Shown: positions 50,971 through 63,263 of the stretch, in pieces
Layout: each line of letters opens with the position of its first letter
Position numbering within the stretch: the stretch's first letter is position 1
NCBI GenBank assembly: GCA_905331475.1
Contig: CAJNYU010003131.1
Coordinates: 114,729-178,728 of the forward strand
Origin: Rotaria socialis
Lineage: Eukaryota; Rotifera; Eurotatoria; Philodinida; Philodinidae
Length of the DNA stretch: 64,000 bases
Reading direction: 5' to 3'
Position numbers and translations under genes: made by a program
Notes under the pieces: generated by a model
What the model was told of the DNA's origin: nothing
Seen by the model: only the letters and a program-made list of their open reading frames with translations
Database searches by the model: none

Positions 50971-53900
50971 ATGCCAGAATTTGAGTCTGACGCTCTTTTA
51001 CTCCATGCAATAAATTCACAAGCACAAACGAAAATTCAACGAGCTGAAATTTTCTTACAACTCTTATCTAATGGCCATATTCATGTTGATTGGAGTGATC
51101 TACCGAAACATAGAAATAGTCGACAATGCGTTATACATTATAAAAGTTTAAATACTAACCGAGTAAAATGTTCCTTGTTTTGTTTGCATTCTCATTTTAA
51201 ATGAATTTTTCTCTTGATTAGAGTCATTCTCTATGTGTATCACGGAAAATGAAAGATGCTGTTATAGAAAAAGTTCAAGCCGGTCATTTATATGATATAC
51301 ATGTATGTACTGTTGATGAGTTAAATCGAGTTTTGTATTCGACGGAACATGCACAAATACAAACTGTCGCATCGAATGAAGCACCCATGCTTCGTGTGGC
51401 GTATGTTATGAATCAATTTCCTTCCAAAATAATTTTCTCCTTTAGGAAATCAACGCCGGATTTTATTGTACTTGAATGGGAACAATCGAAATTAGTTAAA
51501 TTACTTGATATCGAGATGTATAAATTAAGAATAAATGGAGCTGCAAAAGTTCTTCTACCACCAACAGAAAATAAATTTATTATTAATGATGGTCAATTTG
51601 GAAAACGATATATTTTTGAATTAGAAGTAAGATTTGTTTTTTGTTCTATAGGAAAAGATCGAACAAAAATAATTACCGATGTTGTTTCGTCTATAAGATG
51701 TATCGAAAAGACGGCAAGACAATATCTTCCATTCCAGTCATGATCAAGTGGCCCGGAGTAACATTACCTAAACGTGAGGCTTTTATAAATGGCAGTAAAG
51801 AATTAATTATTAGTTGGAAAAATCCAACATCAATCCACGATGGAAATGTCGAATCTTATACGGTTTGTTTTATTTTATCGTAAACATACGCGGATGATCT
51901 TGTTTTTTCTTCCTGAAAATAGGTTTATATATATGATTCTGAAAAGAAATTATTAAGTGAAATTGGACCGAATCCTCCCGAATGTCGTCAAGTATGGATA
52001 GAAGATCTGCCAAAAGGTGTTTATTTTCATGTGTTGGAAATGAAACTTGCCGATTCAAAAAAATCTATTTTATCTAAACCAATGAGAATTGAGTGCGGAA
52101 ATGAATCTACTAGACCCATATTAACATGTAGTTATACTGATGCAAATCAAGAAAAGCAATTGATTGATATGGCTTATCTTGTAGCTAATCTTCGAGATAA
52201 GTAAGAATCATAATTATGTAAAAATGATTTTTAAACACTTTCTATTTTCATCTCTTTGGTCTTAGTGCGGAAACAAAACGTCTATCTGAAAGATGCGAAA
52301 ATCAACTCATGAAAATACTTTCAACTTTAACTTATTTAACAGGTTTTTCTTTCGAAATTGATCTGTTCATTACTCGTGTATTTTGTTTTTTTCTAAAGAT
52401 TCCATTCATGTCAACTTGAATATTGAATTAAAATCAAATGATAATATTCCTAAGAGTTATCATTTGATTGTTGATGGCAAAGAAAGTTCAGCGTCTATTC
52501 CTGGAACGATTAGAAATTTGCCATTTGAAGTAAGATTGAAAATTGACTGTTCGATTGTTCTAGTATTTGATATTCTTAGTTACCTCGACGAGATAAACCT
52601 TACGAATTAGCTGTTTTACTTACACCGGCTCTCTATGGAACAAAATCAAAGACAATTTTAGTTGAAGCCTCTCATCATTTTTCATTCTTTTGTGCTCATT
52701 TTAGCCAACAACGATCTACGCGAAGGTAAGATCATAGAGATAAGTTATGATTTGATTTCTAATCAAATCTACATATGTAACAAATTATATACTTGAGAGA
52801 AAAAGGTTTTGTTGAGGTTTCACATAATACTGTACCATTGTTAGGGATTCTTTAAGATGCGATGAAAATTGTTTTTTGTTAAAATATAAGTTCGAAAATA
52901 ATGAGTATTGTTCCATTATACTTTTAACTATAAATACAAAAGATAATTTGTAAATATGAAAATTTGATTATGTATCTCGTATAAATTGAAAATTTTGTTG
53001 TAGACAAGGTCATTTCTTTCTTATTAGAATCTATTCTATTCAAAGTAGTATTTTATATGTTCTCTTATTAAACTCTACGAAATACAATATTATTATTGAC
53101 GATTTTTTTATAAAATGAAATATTTACTCAAATGTAATTTAAGCTACGCAAATATTTTAAATTATACTTTTTTACCGGTACGATACTTAGGATGTTGCGA
53201 TCCAGTAGAACCCGTTGCTCTTAGATTCGAACTGAACTTCTAATTTTAAAGCATTTTGTTCAATTACATAGTTGTTCATACCTGGAAACATTACCATATG
53301 AAAAACAACAGCCACGACCTGTTCATCAAGGCGTTATGAAACCGTCGAAAATGATGACTGAAATTCAAGTTTATGATTTCAATAAAAATGAAATTCTTTC
53401 TCTTCCGTCACTAGGTCAATCTAATCGATTCAGTATAATTTTATTTTATGTTGCTCAGTGTATTCCATCGAGAGTTCATCTTAACTATTTGTCAAAGTAT
53501 GCGTCAACCTATTCTTCACAAGTAATTATTTATTTTATTGTGAAAAATTTAGATGATTTCTTTCACGATGATTCTTTTCTAGTATAATTTTATATCAATT
53601 AATTGTAATCAAAATGATATTGATGGGTTGAAAGAGCTCACTGAAAATTTCACAAATGTTCAATGTTATACTGACTTCTCATCCGAAGATTTCGAATGTA
53701 AGAAACAAAAAAATAAATAAAGCATCATTTCTTACAATTGCTTTCTGTGGTTTTTTCATAGACGAACGGAAAAACAACGAAACACCGGTGCATGAAATCC
53801 TTTCGATTGCCGGAGTACCTTTATATTTCATCTTAAATTTTTCGGGTAATTTCGGATCATTAAACTATCCAACTGTGTTATATCAACTTCTTCTTTAGGT

Positions 53901-54249
53901 CACGTTGTCTGGAGAGGACGTTTATGTACGCCAGATCAGGAGAAGTATGATGCTGCAATGGATCATATCATAGCTGAAGTTAGCCAAATGCCATGTTCGC
54001 CGGAAACTTGTGATCTTTGTTCAATCGATGATAGTCATATAGAGACACAATTGACAAGTAACGCTACATTTCATATCAATTTTCTTTTCATCAAACTTTG
54101 TATGTATAGATGTGGATAAAAATCTTCAATTCATTCTACTACAACGAATGAAACCGTATGAAAATAAAAACCGAGAAGTCGAGCCACTAAATCGAATACG
54201 ACGAACTGTCTCAATGAACCAACAATCAATTAGAATCAATGATAACTAA
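50971..54249 (+). CDS. Fibronectin-type-III protein with C-terminal thioredoxin-like domain
   Basis: Thirteen exons join in frame to 698 aa: 50971-51162, 51222-51400, 51446-51626, 51698-51862, 51923-52200, 52266-52342, 52399-52529, 52580-52725, 53272-53521, 53583-53697, 53762-53845, 53899-54057, 54110-54249. The N-terminal half reads as FN3-like beta sandwiches (SNGHIHVDWSDLPKHRNS, HLYDIHVCTVDE, FIVLEWEQSK, ELIISWKNPTSIHDGNVESY). The last 230 residues look like a thioredoxin/TlpA-type domain: FSIILFYVAQCIPSRVHLNY, NFISINCNQND, VQCYTDFSSEDFE, then GVPLYFILNFSG with the cis-Pro and GHVVWRGRLCTPDQ. The active site is CIPSR instead of CxxC, so a redox role is doubtful. There is no signal peptide at the chosen Met; the frame stays open upstream to 50764 but is low-complexity. 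The 546-nt intron 8 links the halves in phase, so I treat this as one gene. The exon 4 border is the least certain. Confidence 0.7.
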
Positions 54250-54404
54250 AAATATGCCGCTTATTTTCTTTTGAAATCAAAACTATTCTGAATAAATCGT
54301 CGACTAGCGCCTATAACTGTCGTTCAATGAATATTATACGAAATTTATTTAACTAAAAGTAAACAACAAATATTTATGAACACTATGCCGACGATTGTTT
54401 CGTG

Positions 54405-54943
54405 TTAGTATTTTGTTTTATGTGTTGTTCGTGCGCGACTTCGGCGATTTTTGAACCAAACCTATGCATAAATTAAGTTTTCTTCGGTGATAATTTTTAG
54501 GTCAACATACTTGAATTCGAGCTTCGGGTACATCGAGTCGTTGAGAAAGTTGTTCACGAAGTTGAATATCAGGATATTGTTTTTTTTCAAAGATTTGATC
54601 AAGTACGACGACTTGATCTTTTGAAAATACGGTGCGTTGACGACGGCGGCGTCCTACTGGAGGAGCTAAAATTCAAAAATTGTAAAACTTACTAATTCTA
54701 CGATAGTCCCAACATACCTAATTCAAAAGTTGAATTAAGCGGCCTAGTGGAATGAACAGTTTGTACTGGAGATGTTGAGTTATTGTAGTGAACAATTTGT
54801 GGTGACGATTGATCAACATAAGATGGGTAATAATGGGATGGAGTCGACTGGGGTGGATATGTGCAACAAGGATCAACATAAGAATCATGAAGAGGACATG
54901 ATGGTTGATAATAATATGACGGTGATGTATAGTAAGATTCCAT
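54405..54943 (-). CDS. Small paired-like (K50) homeobox protein
   Basis: Exons 54718-54943, 54511-54665 and 54405-54461 join in frame to 145 aa. The N-terminal 78 residues are Tyr/Pro/Ser-rich. The homeodomain occupies about residues 82-141: RRRRQRTVFSKDQVVVLDQI, then KQYPDIQLREQLSQRL and VPEARIQVWFKNRRSRAR. Lys at homeodomain position 50 (WFKNRR) and the YPD loop place it with the PRD-like K50 group (Otx, Gsc, Pitx, Dmbx); which one cannot be decided by eye. The protein ends eight residues after the homeodomain and has no OAR or other tail motif, so it is unusually short. A sequence-specific nuclear DNA-binding role is inferred. Intron 2 splits the recognition helix at Gln46/Val47, a position common in PRD-class genes. 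Confidence 0.88.
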
Positions 54944-55752
54944 CTTCCCTAGAATACAGCGAACAAATGAACCCGAAAATTTGGTAAATACTTAGCCGAT
55001 GTTGGATATTGAACGATGCAATGAAATGTAATATAAACTGAATGTTACTTATAATAATATTGAGAGGATAAGAGAGAAGGAGAAAAAACAATTCTTTTAA
55101 TTTTCTTCGCCAATCAAAATTACGCGATCAATAATAATCGATAGAATAACATCAAAAGAGAAAGGCTAATTAATACACGTAAGCTCATCTGTCGTATGAC
55201 AAACATCAAACAATCGAAAAGAACAACATAACATTTGGCAGTGTACAGATACTATTTCTCAGTGATTATAATCAAAAGATTGGAAAAAACCTAACTTCAC
55301 TTTAACTCTGTTTTTTTCGAACTAGCATCACCATTGCTTTCTGTTAGCTACGGGAAAAATAAGTAATGAAATTTATCAATTGAATGTCGGGAGCTGGTGC
55401 TTGTCTATTACGATATGGTTGATTTTAGTCAGGTGATGCCGACACAACAAGTTAGATGTGTCACTTTTATGATTATTGTGAGGATACGAAATGTGACTTG
55501 AAAATATAAACCGGAGAATTTTCTTGAATCTGCGTTTAACATTTGTCTGTGTCGGTACCAAAACATCCTCAATAAATCAAAAGTCAATTGAATATTCATT
55601 TGTTTTTATAGATTATTCTATGTCCTTCTGATATATTCTCCATGAAAGCTAGATCAACATTTTCACCAATAGCAATATAATCATGCATAATCATTTATTA
55701 TAACAAAAAAGATTTTACTATAGAAAAAAATCCGATGAGATACAATAAATTA
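54944..55752. other. Intergenic upstream of the homeobox gene
   Basis: AT-rich and probably includes the homeobox promoter. The antisense ORFs at 54772-54987 and 54885-55091 are shadows. Nothing else is recognised. Confidence 0.5.
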
Positions 55753-56360
55753 TTAGTCCATAAGCATGTCTGGATTTATTTTGTAGAGTTCATAATCACT
55801 TGCTTTAAAAAATGCAATTTCAGTACCATCAACAACTTTGTAATCGCATAAGCGTTTATCATCTTGAATTAATAATTGCTCATCGCCATCTCGACGAATC
55901 ACTAAATCATTACTCTAAGGAAGAAAAAAATACAATATTTAAGATTTAATACAAGTAATTACTTTTGCTTGATGTGGAAAATGTTCAATCTTCAATGTAT
56001 CTAAACACCGATAAAATATGATACGTAAAAAAAATACAATTTTATTTTAGTTTCTATTACCAAATGCAAATGTTTTAAATGGTGGTGGAAGTTTTTCGTT
56101 GGGCAACACTGAAAGTTAAACAAGAAAATCAAAAGCAAACAATTTCAAGAGGGAAAATTCCGAAAAATTTCACCTGAGGACTAAGATTACGAACTTGTTA
56201 GAATGTGCTCTTTGAGTTCTTTGCCAGTCATTTGTCCCGATGAATCAATAGAACGTAATATTAAATAACGCATATTTCGATGTTCAAACGAACGAATCAA
56301 TCGAATTGATAATATCATAGTGTTGTTATTGCTAACAACTTCGTCACTGTTACTTGCCAT
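55753..56360 (-). CDS. C2orf76: UPF0538 family protein (C2orf76 homologue)
   Basis: Four exons join in frame to 137 aa: 56195-56360, 56061-56108, 55963-56000 and 55753-55914. The product has the signature phrases of the family: ILSIRLIRSFEHRNMRYLIL near the N-terminus, LPPPFKTFAFGD, DTLKIEHFPHQAK, NDLVIRRDGDEQLLI, and GTEIAFFKASDYELYKINP at the end. The fold is predicted to be ubiquitin-like. The function is unknown in all species I know of. Length and exon phases match the animal gene well. All introns are under 90 nt. Cytosolic by absence of signal or membrane segments. Confidence 0.88.
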
Positions 56361-57268
56361 ATTTTAATCGATCAAAAGTTAGAAAAAAATTGAATGGACG
56401 GACTTTCGAAAACGCAGTCAGCAATTGAGTAAGTAAGCTGAGAGCTGTAATTTTATATGGTTCGTATGTTGGACGAATGGTTTTCTCTGAACTGATATTG
56501 CTGCAAAATTCTTGTGAATAGATGTCGTAATTGAATGACATTAACATGCGGATAATACGAAAAGAAAGCATACCACATACAGAAAATAGGCAAGAGATTT
56601 TTATGAAACATGCAGGATTTGGAGTTTTTGATTCTAAGAATATTCGTAAAAAAATTTCCGAAAAGACTAATTTTATCGCGATGAATTCGGAGCACTATAA
56701 GCAGTAAAAAACTAATAAGTAGCTTAAATAAAACAGATTTTTTCAAAAATTTCCACAAATACTTTTTGGTAAAATTTTACAGTAATGAGGTTGTGCGAAT
56801 ATGTATACTAATCTTTAGTCGTTATTGACACCCACATACTGGTCGTGAGTTCCACATTTTGGTCCCACAAGCGGCTGCAATGAAAGCTTTTCGAATAGAT
56901 TCGAGCTCATCATCGAGTACCATTCTAAATTCTAAGCAATTTTTATCTCAAATTTGACAAATTCTTTGCTCCAATTTGCTTGTTATACTGCTTGAAACTT
57001 GTTGAAAGAAAAATACTGCAATGAATTGTGCTTTGCAGAAGAAAACTTGCTGCGGCACGTACGTAATTGAAATGAACCTCTTGTACTAAATGACGATAGA
57101 ACCGAGCCATGTCATGCTCGGTGAGCAGTCATTGACTATGAATACTGTGGTAGGCGCATATTTTACACTTTTATTACGATTTATGTGTGTTTCATTTCTC
57201 AATGCTACGCAATGGTAGAAATAATACGTTTTCTGTTATATTTATACGTGTGCAACGACTTGCGCAAT
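56361..57268. other. Intergenic, nothing recognised
   Basis: AT-rich. The ORFs at 56350-56758 (minus) overlap the upstream region of the UPF0538 gene and show no domain. Confidence 0.5.
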
Positions 57269-57329
57269 CCCAGGTGAATGAATCCGATCGAATCGGGTTG
57301 GAACCAGCTATTGGATTGTTCTTCCTGGG
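57269..57329. mobile_element. Mini CCCAGG..CCTGGG element
   Basis: The 61-bp unit starts CCCAGGTGAATGAATCC and ends GGATTGTTCTTCCTGGG, an imperfect inverted repeat, with AT on both flanks (57267-57268 and 57330-57331). The ends resemble those of the element at 19323-19545. Confidence 0.45.
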
Positions 57330-58303
57330 ATGTGTGTAACATAAACTTAAATTACAATATCTCATATGATTTAATTTTTTCCTAGCTGTACAAAAATGTT
57401 TTTTTTGTGCACATTTTCGTGTTGTTTATCAGGGATTCATCATACAATGCAATTTCAGATGTTTGCATGCATTCATTGATCGATTTTATGTTTGTATCCA
57501 GTCATATACAATGAAACTAATCTTGCGCAGTGGCAATACCTTGCACAGTGAGCTTTACTGATAGGAAAGTTAACTACCAGCTGGAAACTAGGTTTCAACA
57601 CTGCGGTAATTCTCATTCATCTCAAATTTCGCTACTTTTCTGGACTCATTCTATCAAATTAATAGGAAGATAGGTAATCACTAGATACGAATATGATAGA
57701 CTCAAATATCACCCCTAAAGTATGAAAAAAAAACTGCGTTTGCTCGATGCAGACAGTATAGCCACTACTGAAGTAGATATTAGCATAGGAATTTTAGATT
57801 ATTTTCACATTGCGACATATTCTAAGACAACATGTAAGATTAGTTAGAAAAAATAGATCAGAAACGGAAGTAAAGGTTTTCGCATTACAAATGTCAAACA
57901 ATTTCAAAATAAATTCAATAACTTTCGGTAACGTAAAAAATGGTCCACAGTGTCGGTTCGGTTGTGGATACGGAATGCAAGCGATCATACAAATATCTCT
58001 ATACACTGAGTCACAGATCTGCACTCACAACCACTCAAACACCACGCTCACTGACAAACTCTTGGAACACATTCTTTTTTAGGCCATTTCTCAACTTGTC
58101 TACGTCATTCTACCCTACAATATAAATCGAAGGGAAGATAAAATCGAGGTGATTAATGGACTTTCATTTTTCTGTCCAATTATTCTGATATATCCCTATG
58201 CACACAATGCAAGCCGCACATATGAAGATAACTGTGAATTGTAATTTAAGCGTAGATTTATATACTTTATCGAAGTGTGCATATTGAGACCATTGTGAAA
58301 AAA
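57330..58303. other. Intergenic upstream of the NHL gene
   Basis: AT-rich with no supported gene. The overlapping ORFs at 57794-58125 on both strands lack domains. Confidence 0.5.
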
Positions 58304-60563
58304 ATGTTTTTATCAACCGGTTTGACTATCATCATTGCTCTCCTTAATTTAGCCTCGTCACAAACGTGTAAACTCAACAAGTATGACCAGTGCTCGTCAA
58401 ATATTCATTGCGCTTGGCTTCAACTCGGAGGAGATGCTGAAGGAGGTGTTTGCGCATATATCGGAGAGAGTTGCTTTTCCAATTTAATACCATGTGAAAA
58501 TGATAATGTCACTTGTGTCCAATCGAACGCGATATGTGTCAAACATCCAAGATGTCATACAAGATCCGTTTGTTACTCCATGAAATTAGCTGATCCAATC
58601 ATTTGTCCTCCTCTCACTACGACTCCGAGTAAGCTAAATGCTCATTTCTTCTTGGAATGGGCACTATGAGCCTATACTCTCTTCTAGCTACTTCTCCGCC
58701 ACCAAACGCTACTGATGGCCTTTGTACTACAGCAACTTGGCAATCAGAAGGACAGACAGTGGCGGGAGGCAATGGTCACGGCGTAGCTCTTAACCAGCTT
58801 GCTCACCCCACTGGCATATTCATTGATCCCAATGACAATGATGCTCTCTTGATAGCCGATAGCAGCAATAATCGTATCATGAAGTGGGATCGAAATGCAT
58901 CAAATGGACAAATAATACTAGGCGATATGAAGGCAGGAAATGGTAGCGATCAACTATGGTACCCTCAGTATTTGACAATGGACGACCAAAGCACTGTGTT
59001 TGTGATTGATAGTAATAACCATCGTGTGCAACGATTGGCAAAGGGTGCAAAAAACGCTGAAACTATTATCTCGAATATTAATGCAAGGGGTATAGCCCTC
59101 GACGAAGAAGATCAGCAGAGCTTATATCTAACTGTAATGAATAATCAGGGAGAACAGGTTGTCAAATACACGAAGAACGGAGAATTTCAACAAGTCATCG
59201 CAGGTGTGCGCAGTGGACCTGCTCTCACTCAATTTCGCGGTTGTAAGTTGAATTTCTCATCGTGTTCATTGCTTGATATTAGTACGATAAACTTGCTAGC
59301 TCAACCAGACACAATAGTACAAGAAAAATGAGAAACTAACAATTTTCAGATATATTGTCCCAAGATATCAGATGATCCTCTATTAGCAACTATTTGGCAC
59401 CAGTTTATAGGAAATTGGTAGAAGCCCTTAAAAAATTACAAAGAATTTTCTAGCATATAACAACACAGACAATGAATTTAATTGATAATTCAAGGGTGAA
59501 ATTGTTTATTCTACGATTGGCAAGTATTTAGTATCTTGAGAGAAATCAAGTGATAAATTTTTCATAACAATTTCATGTCTGTTCCTTGATGTCAACATTC
59601 GAATCTGATATTGAATTTCTTAGTGGCCATTCTACGCATTTCTGTCTCAAGACTCTAACAGATCTAAGTAGAATCTCTCTGTTTCCCGAAGAAACAACTG
59701 AATCTTGATGTAAATGAATAATCGAGAAGTGAATGTCAGTTTGATAGAGTTTGAACAGGTTCATCTAAAAAATTTCAAAGAATTTCGATTCATTTTATCC
59801 AGAATCAAGAAATCTGCACATTCTGATACTTAGGACATACCAAAATAAGTGACACCATTATTTTACTCCCTTAATAGAAAGCTTGAATAAATGTTTCTTT
59901 TGTGTGAATGTGGTTATGAAAGTATCGAGTGTGAGTGTTCCTTTTATGTACATCCACATTTCACATTCACACCCTTTCTAGCACAGCAACTTTATGTTGA
60001 TCGTGATGGCTCGGCATTTGTTGCTGACTCAGCCAATAGTCGAGTGATGAAATGGTCGCTAAATGCTTCAGTGGGAGAAATTGTCGCTGGTGGCACTGGC
60101 GTAGGTATTAATTCAAATAACATAGGTTCTCCTACTTCAGTTTTTGTCGATCGGCTCGGCTCGATCTATGTTGTCGATACATATAATGAGCGGATCGTTC
60201 GCTGGCTAAAAGGCGCTCAGGCCGGTACTATCATAGCTGGGGGGCCCGGTCTAGGTTCTTCGGCCAAACTACTCGAACATCCCAAAGATCTGGCTTTTGA
60301 CCGTGAGGGCAATTTGTAGGCTAGTTCATAAATAACGTACGTCTCATACAGAAAACTAACTCTTGTTCATAGTTTGATGACGTTGAATATGAATTTTAGA
60401 GTATGTATGCGATTCTTATAACTATCGCGTACAGATGTTTGCTATCAACAAAACCTCTTGTGGTAAGTAACGTTTTGTCATGACTCTCACAGTAATATAT
60501 AGCTTCTCATTTCTATTACTAGGAGGTGCTACTCGTGCATCAGTGATTGGAAAAGTTAAATAG
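58304..60563 (+). CDS. Secreted Cys-rich protein with NHL repeats
   Basis: Five exons (58304-58628, 58688-59242, 59982-60302, 60400-60462, 60523-60563) join in frame to 434 aa. MFLSTGLTIIIALLNLASSQ is a signal peptide, so I use this Met and not the upstream one at 58277. A Cys-rich module with 12 cysteines follows, then a Thr/Pro linker (TTTPTTSPPP). NHL beta-propeller repeats come next: LAHPTGIFIDPNDNDALLIA with DSSNNRIMKW, LYVDRDGSAFVADSANSRVM, IYVVDTYNERIVRW, and VCDSYNYRVQMF. NHL propellers bind proteins, sugars or RNA; here the export signal points to an extracellular role. The family is expanded in bdelloids. The exon 3 donor is odd: canonical CGTGAG at 60303 keeps the frame but drops five conserved residues that lie just downstream. 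Intron 2 (739 nt) carries a GT/CA-rich hairpin. Confidence 0.75.
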
Positions 60564-62790
60564 AAAACGGCGCATGGCTTAGCATTGAATGTTCAACATT
60601 TTAGAACATTATTTTAATATTTGATTGAATTTCTACGGCGTAGACGATCGTTTATTGGCAATGTATCTCTTTCTAAATGCTTATTTGAATAAAAAAGATG
60701 GATGTAGTATTCCTTTTCTCTACATCCACGCCCTCATTCTGAAATGAATTGATTTGTGTTGATCTTACGTAGTCAATTTATTTAATCATACATTACTGAA
60801 TCATTGCTAACATAGGTAACACACCGTTAATACTTCTTCAACAGTAAGATGATTATGTAGTCAACTTTATCTATGAATATCGTTTCTTTGCACTTTTAAA
60901 AATATAAAATATATGTATTATATTTCTTTAATTGAGATTTTTTTCCTAAAATTAATGTGTTCTATTACGTTTTAATAATTATTTTATAACACACCGCTCT
61001 TCTATCGTCAAAACAGGAGAGGGTGCAGGGGGGTGTATACTCTGTTCTTTAACACCTATACACTCATTACTTTTGCACCAGCTGTTATTAAAATATTCTG
61101 GTTTGCTCAGGCGATGTAAAGTTTTATAGATCAGAAGATGAACTTCTTCATTGGATCTACATCGAATTCGTTCGTGGGAGTTATGCAATAGCAAAGCATG
61201 AATTTATTTTTCACTCTGTTCAGTTTTCTTGAAAATATTTCGATAGTAATATGCATTCATATTTTTTTTTGACACAAATAAAGCAAGTAGACTTCTTCAT
61301 CTCTTGTCTAGGTGTGCATCATTTCTTGAAATATTCAGATCAGTGTTGAATACTTTTACATCTGATTTAAACATCAGATACTTGTCAATCAGAAACAAAC
61401 GAATATTTTATCTTCTTGATTTATATGAAATGATGTGATTCGCATTGTTTACTATCTCAGATTTCCACTTGACTGATAATGAATTGAACAAAAACAAAAC
61501 GGAATAATTAGCGTATGGCGACAGTTTGATTAATATTTTTTTTCCTTGCGCAACATTTCCATTTCCACGTCTAAAAACCTACTCTGATGGGCTGAACGTA
61601 TATTTTTTGTATATTTGTCTCAAAATTTTAATTTTTTAACAATGTATTAAAATGTGATTGTAAAAGAATTCCGATTAATCGCGATTTTACGTTCCTTTTC
61701 CGATAAATCACCAAAATCGCGGTGATTTTCACGACATGAGTATATAAGAGAAAGAGAAACAGGAGTAATCAAGTCGCCTCCTGAAAATTTATGAAATAAA
61801 TAAAGATAAATTATAAGATTGTTTCTAATATCAAAAACATTATTTATTATCAGTTGAATGCTAATGACACTATCGTGAAAGATTATACAATAATTTATTG
61901 GTTTCACTTAAAATGTTACATGCTCTATTATTCCTCAGAATACGTATTCCTATTCAGAAGAACATATATTCTGAACGAATATTCAAAGCGGTAGCCCTCA
62001 ATTTTACAATATATTCATTTCATAATCTATATGTAGTTCAAACTTCAATCTATAGTCTCATATAATGAACACTTGTATTTTTTTTTACATCAGATTATAT
62101 TAAAGATCGTCATAGAAGGTCTCCAGTTTTGAAGACAATACCCAAGCAGACAAATTAATAGTATTGTGGGTGTGTTTACATAATTTTGGTTTAATATGAG
62201 TAAAAAATTTAATTTATGAAGAAATAAGTAATTTCAGTCTAGTAGCGTCTTGGTTGCTTTGTATGTATAGTTAAATCTATAGGCATGTTTTAAAAAAAGC
62301 ATACTATTCGATTATGTTGATTTTAACTCTTGCTTTTTCAATTCATTTTAACGCACTGTTAAAAACAGCAGAGAAGCTCTTTTTACCCATTCTCTTCATG
62401 CAAGCCATCTACTCAAATGAAACCTTGGATGAGTACACGTTTTATGCTCTTTCGGTGAAAATTCTCTTCTTTTTTTTTATTGACACAAATAGAGAACGAA
62501 GAAAAGACAGCGGCATACATCACAAAAAAACCTTCACTAAAAAGAAAACACAAAGCGTCCACAACACCCATTATTTACTCAAGTAACATTCTGCAGACAT
62601 TCTCTTGGAGTTTTTCAATTCTCATCGTCTTGCAATACACGTATTTTAACTAAAGTAAGTGTCTCAGAGAATTTCATCAGTACCTGTTCTTTTAAAATCA
62701 ACTAATTAATATTGAATATGGAAGAGAAATATTTTTTGTAACAGAAAAAAAACATTGTTAGGAAGTCCATACTAACAACACTTCTTTACG
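60564..62790. other. Intergenic, nothing recognised
   Basis: AT-rich DNA with a short hairpin (TGGATGTAG / CTACATCCA) at 60699-60728. The ORFs at 60979, 61647 and 62314 show no domain. Confidence 0.5.
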
Positions 62791-62810
62791 GTGGGTGTGG
62801 GTGTGGGGTG
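62791..62810 (+). repeat. Interstitial TGTGGG telomere-like tract
   Basis: Twenty bases made of GTGGG/TGTGGG units, the hexamer known as the bdelloid telomere repeat. G-rich on the plus strand. Too short to be a working telomere. Confidence 0.5.
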
Positions 62811-63263
62811 AGAACACAGCATAGGCGATGCTTTTCTGGGAGCATTTGCATGTCATTCAAGACATGAAAAGCGCTGTCCCACGTACCAGACCAATTTTTA
62901 TTCGATGAGCCCATCGGAAATGGTATTATTCGATTGAGGAATCAGCTCTTTACTGCACATCGTCAATCGGAGATCCAACACAAATCGAGAAGAAAATCAG
63001 GTGCTAGTTTTAACTAAAATTTTCGAAATCTATACCATAGCATCACATCTTAGATCATTCATTCAGTCATAATCGAGTTTTTGCGCAGCTAGTCATTTCA
63101 CTCATAGTTCCACCCATTTGCGCTTATATATTCATCTGGCTTCCCGTGTATAGTAGCGTCTCTATCGTCTCATAAAATATACACCGTAGATCTCCCATAC
63201 CCCATCCATTCATAGCCTCATTCTTTTGATTTTTTTTGTGCTCTAGATAAATATAAGACTATT
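62811..63263. other. Upstream region of the ADP-ribosyltransferase gene
   Basis: Contains a CTCTAG acceptor-like site at 63241-63246. If used, the frame stays open from there to the ATG, so an upstream exon is possible but not visible. Confidence 0.45.
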
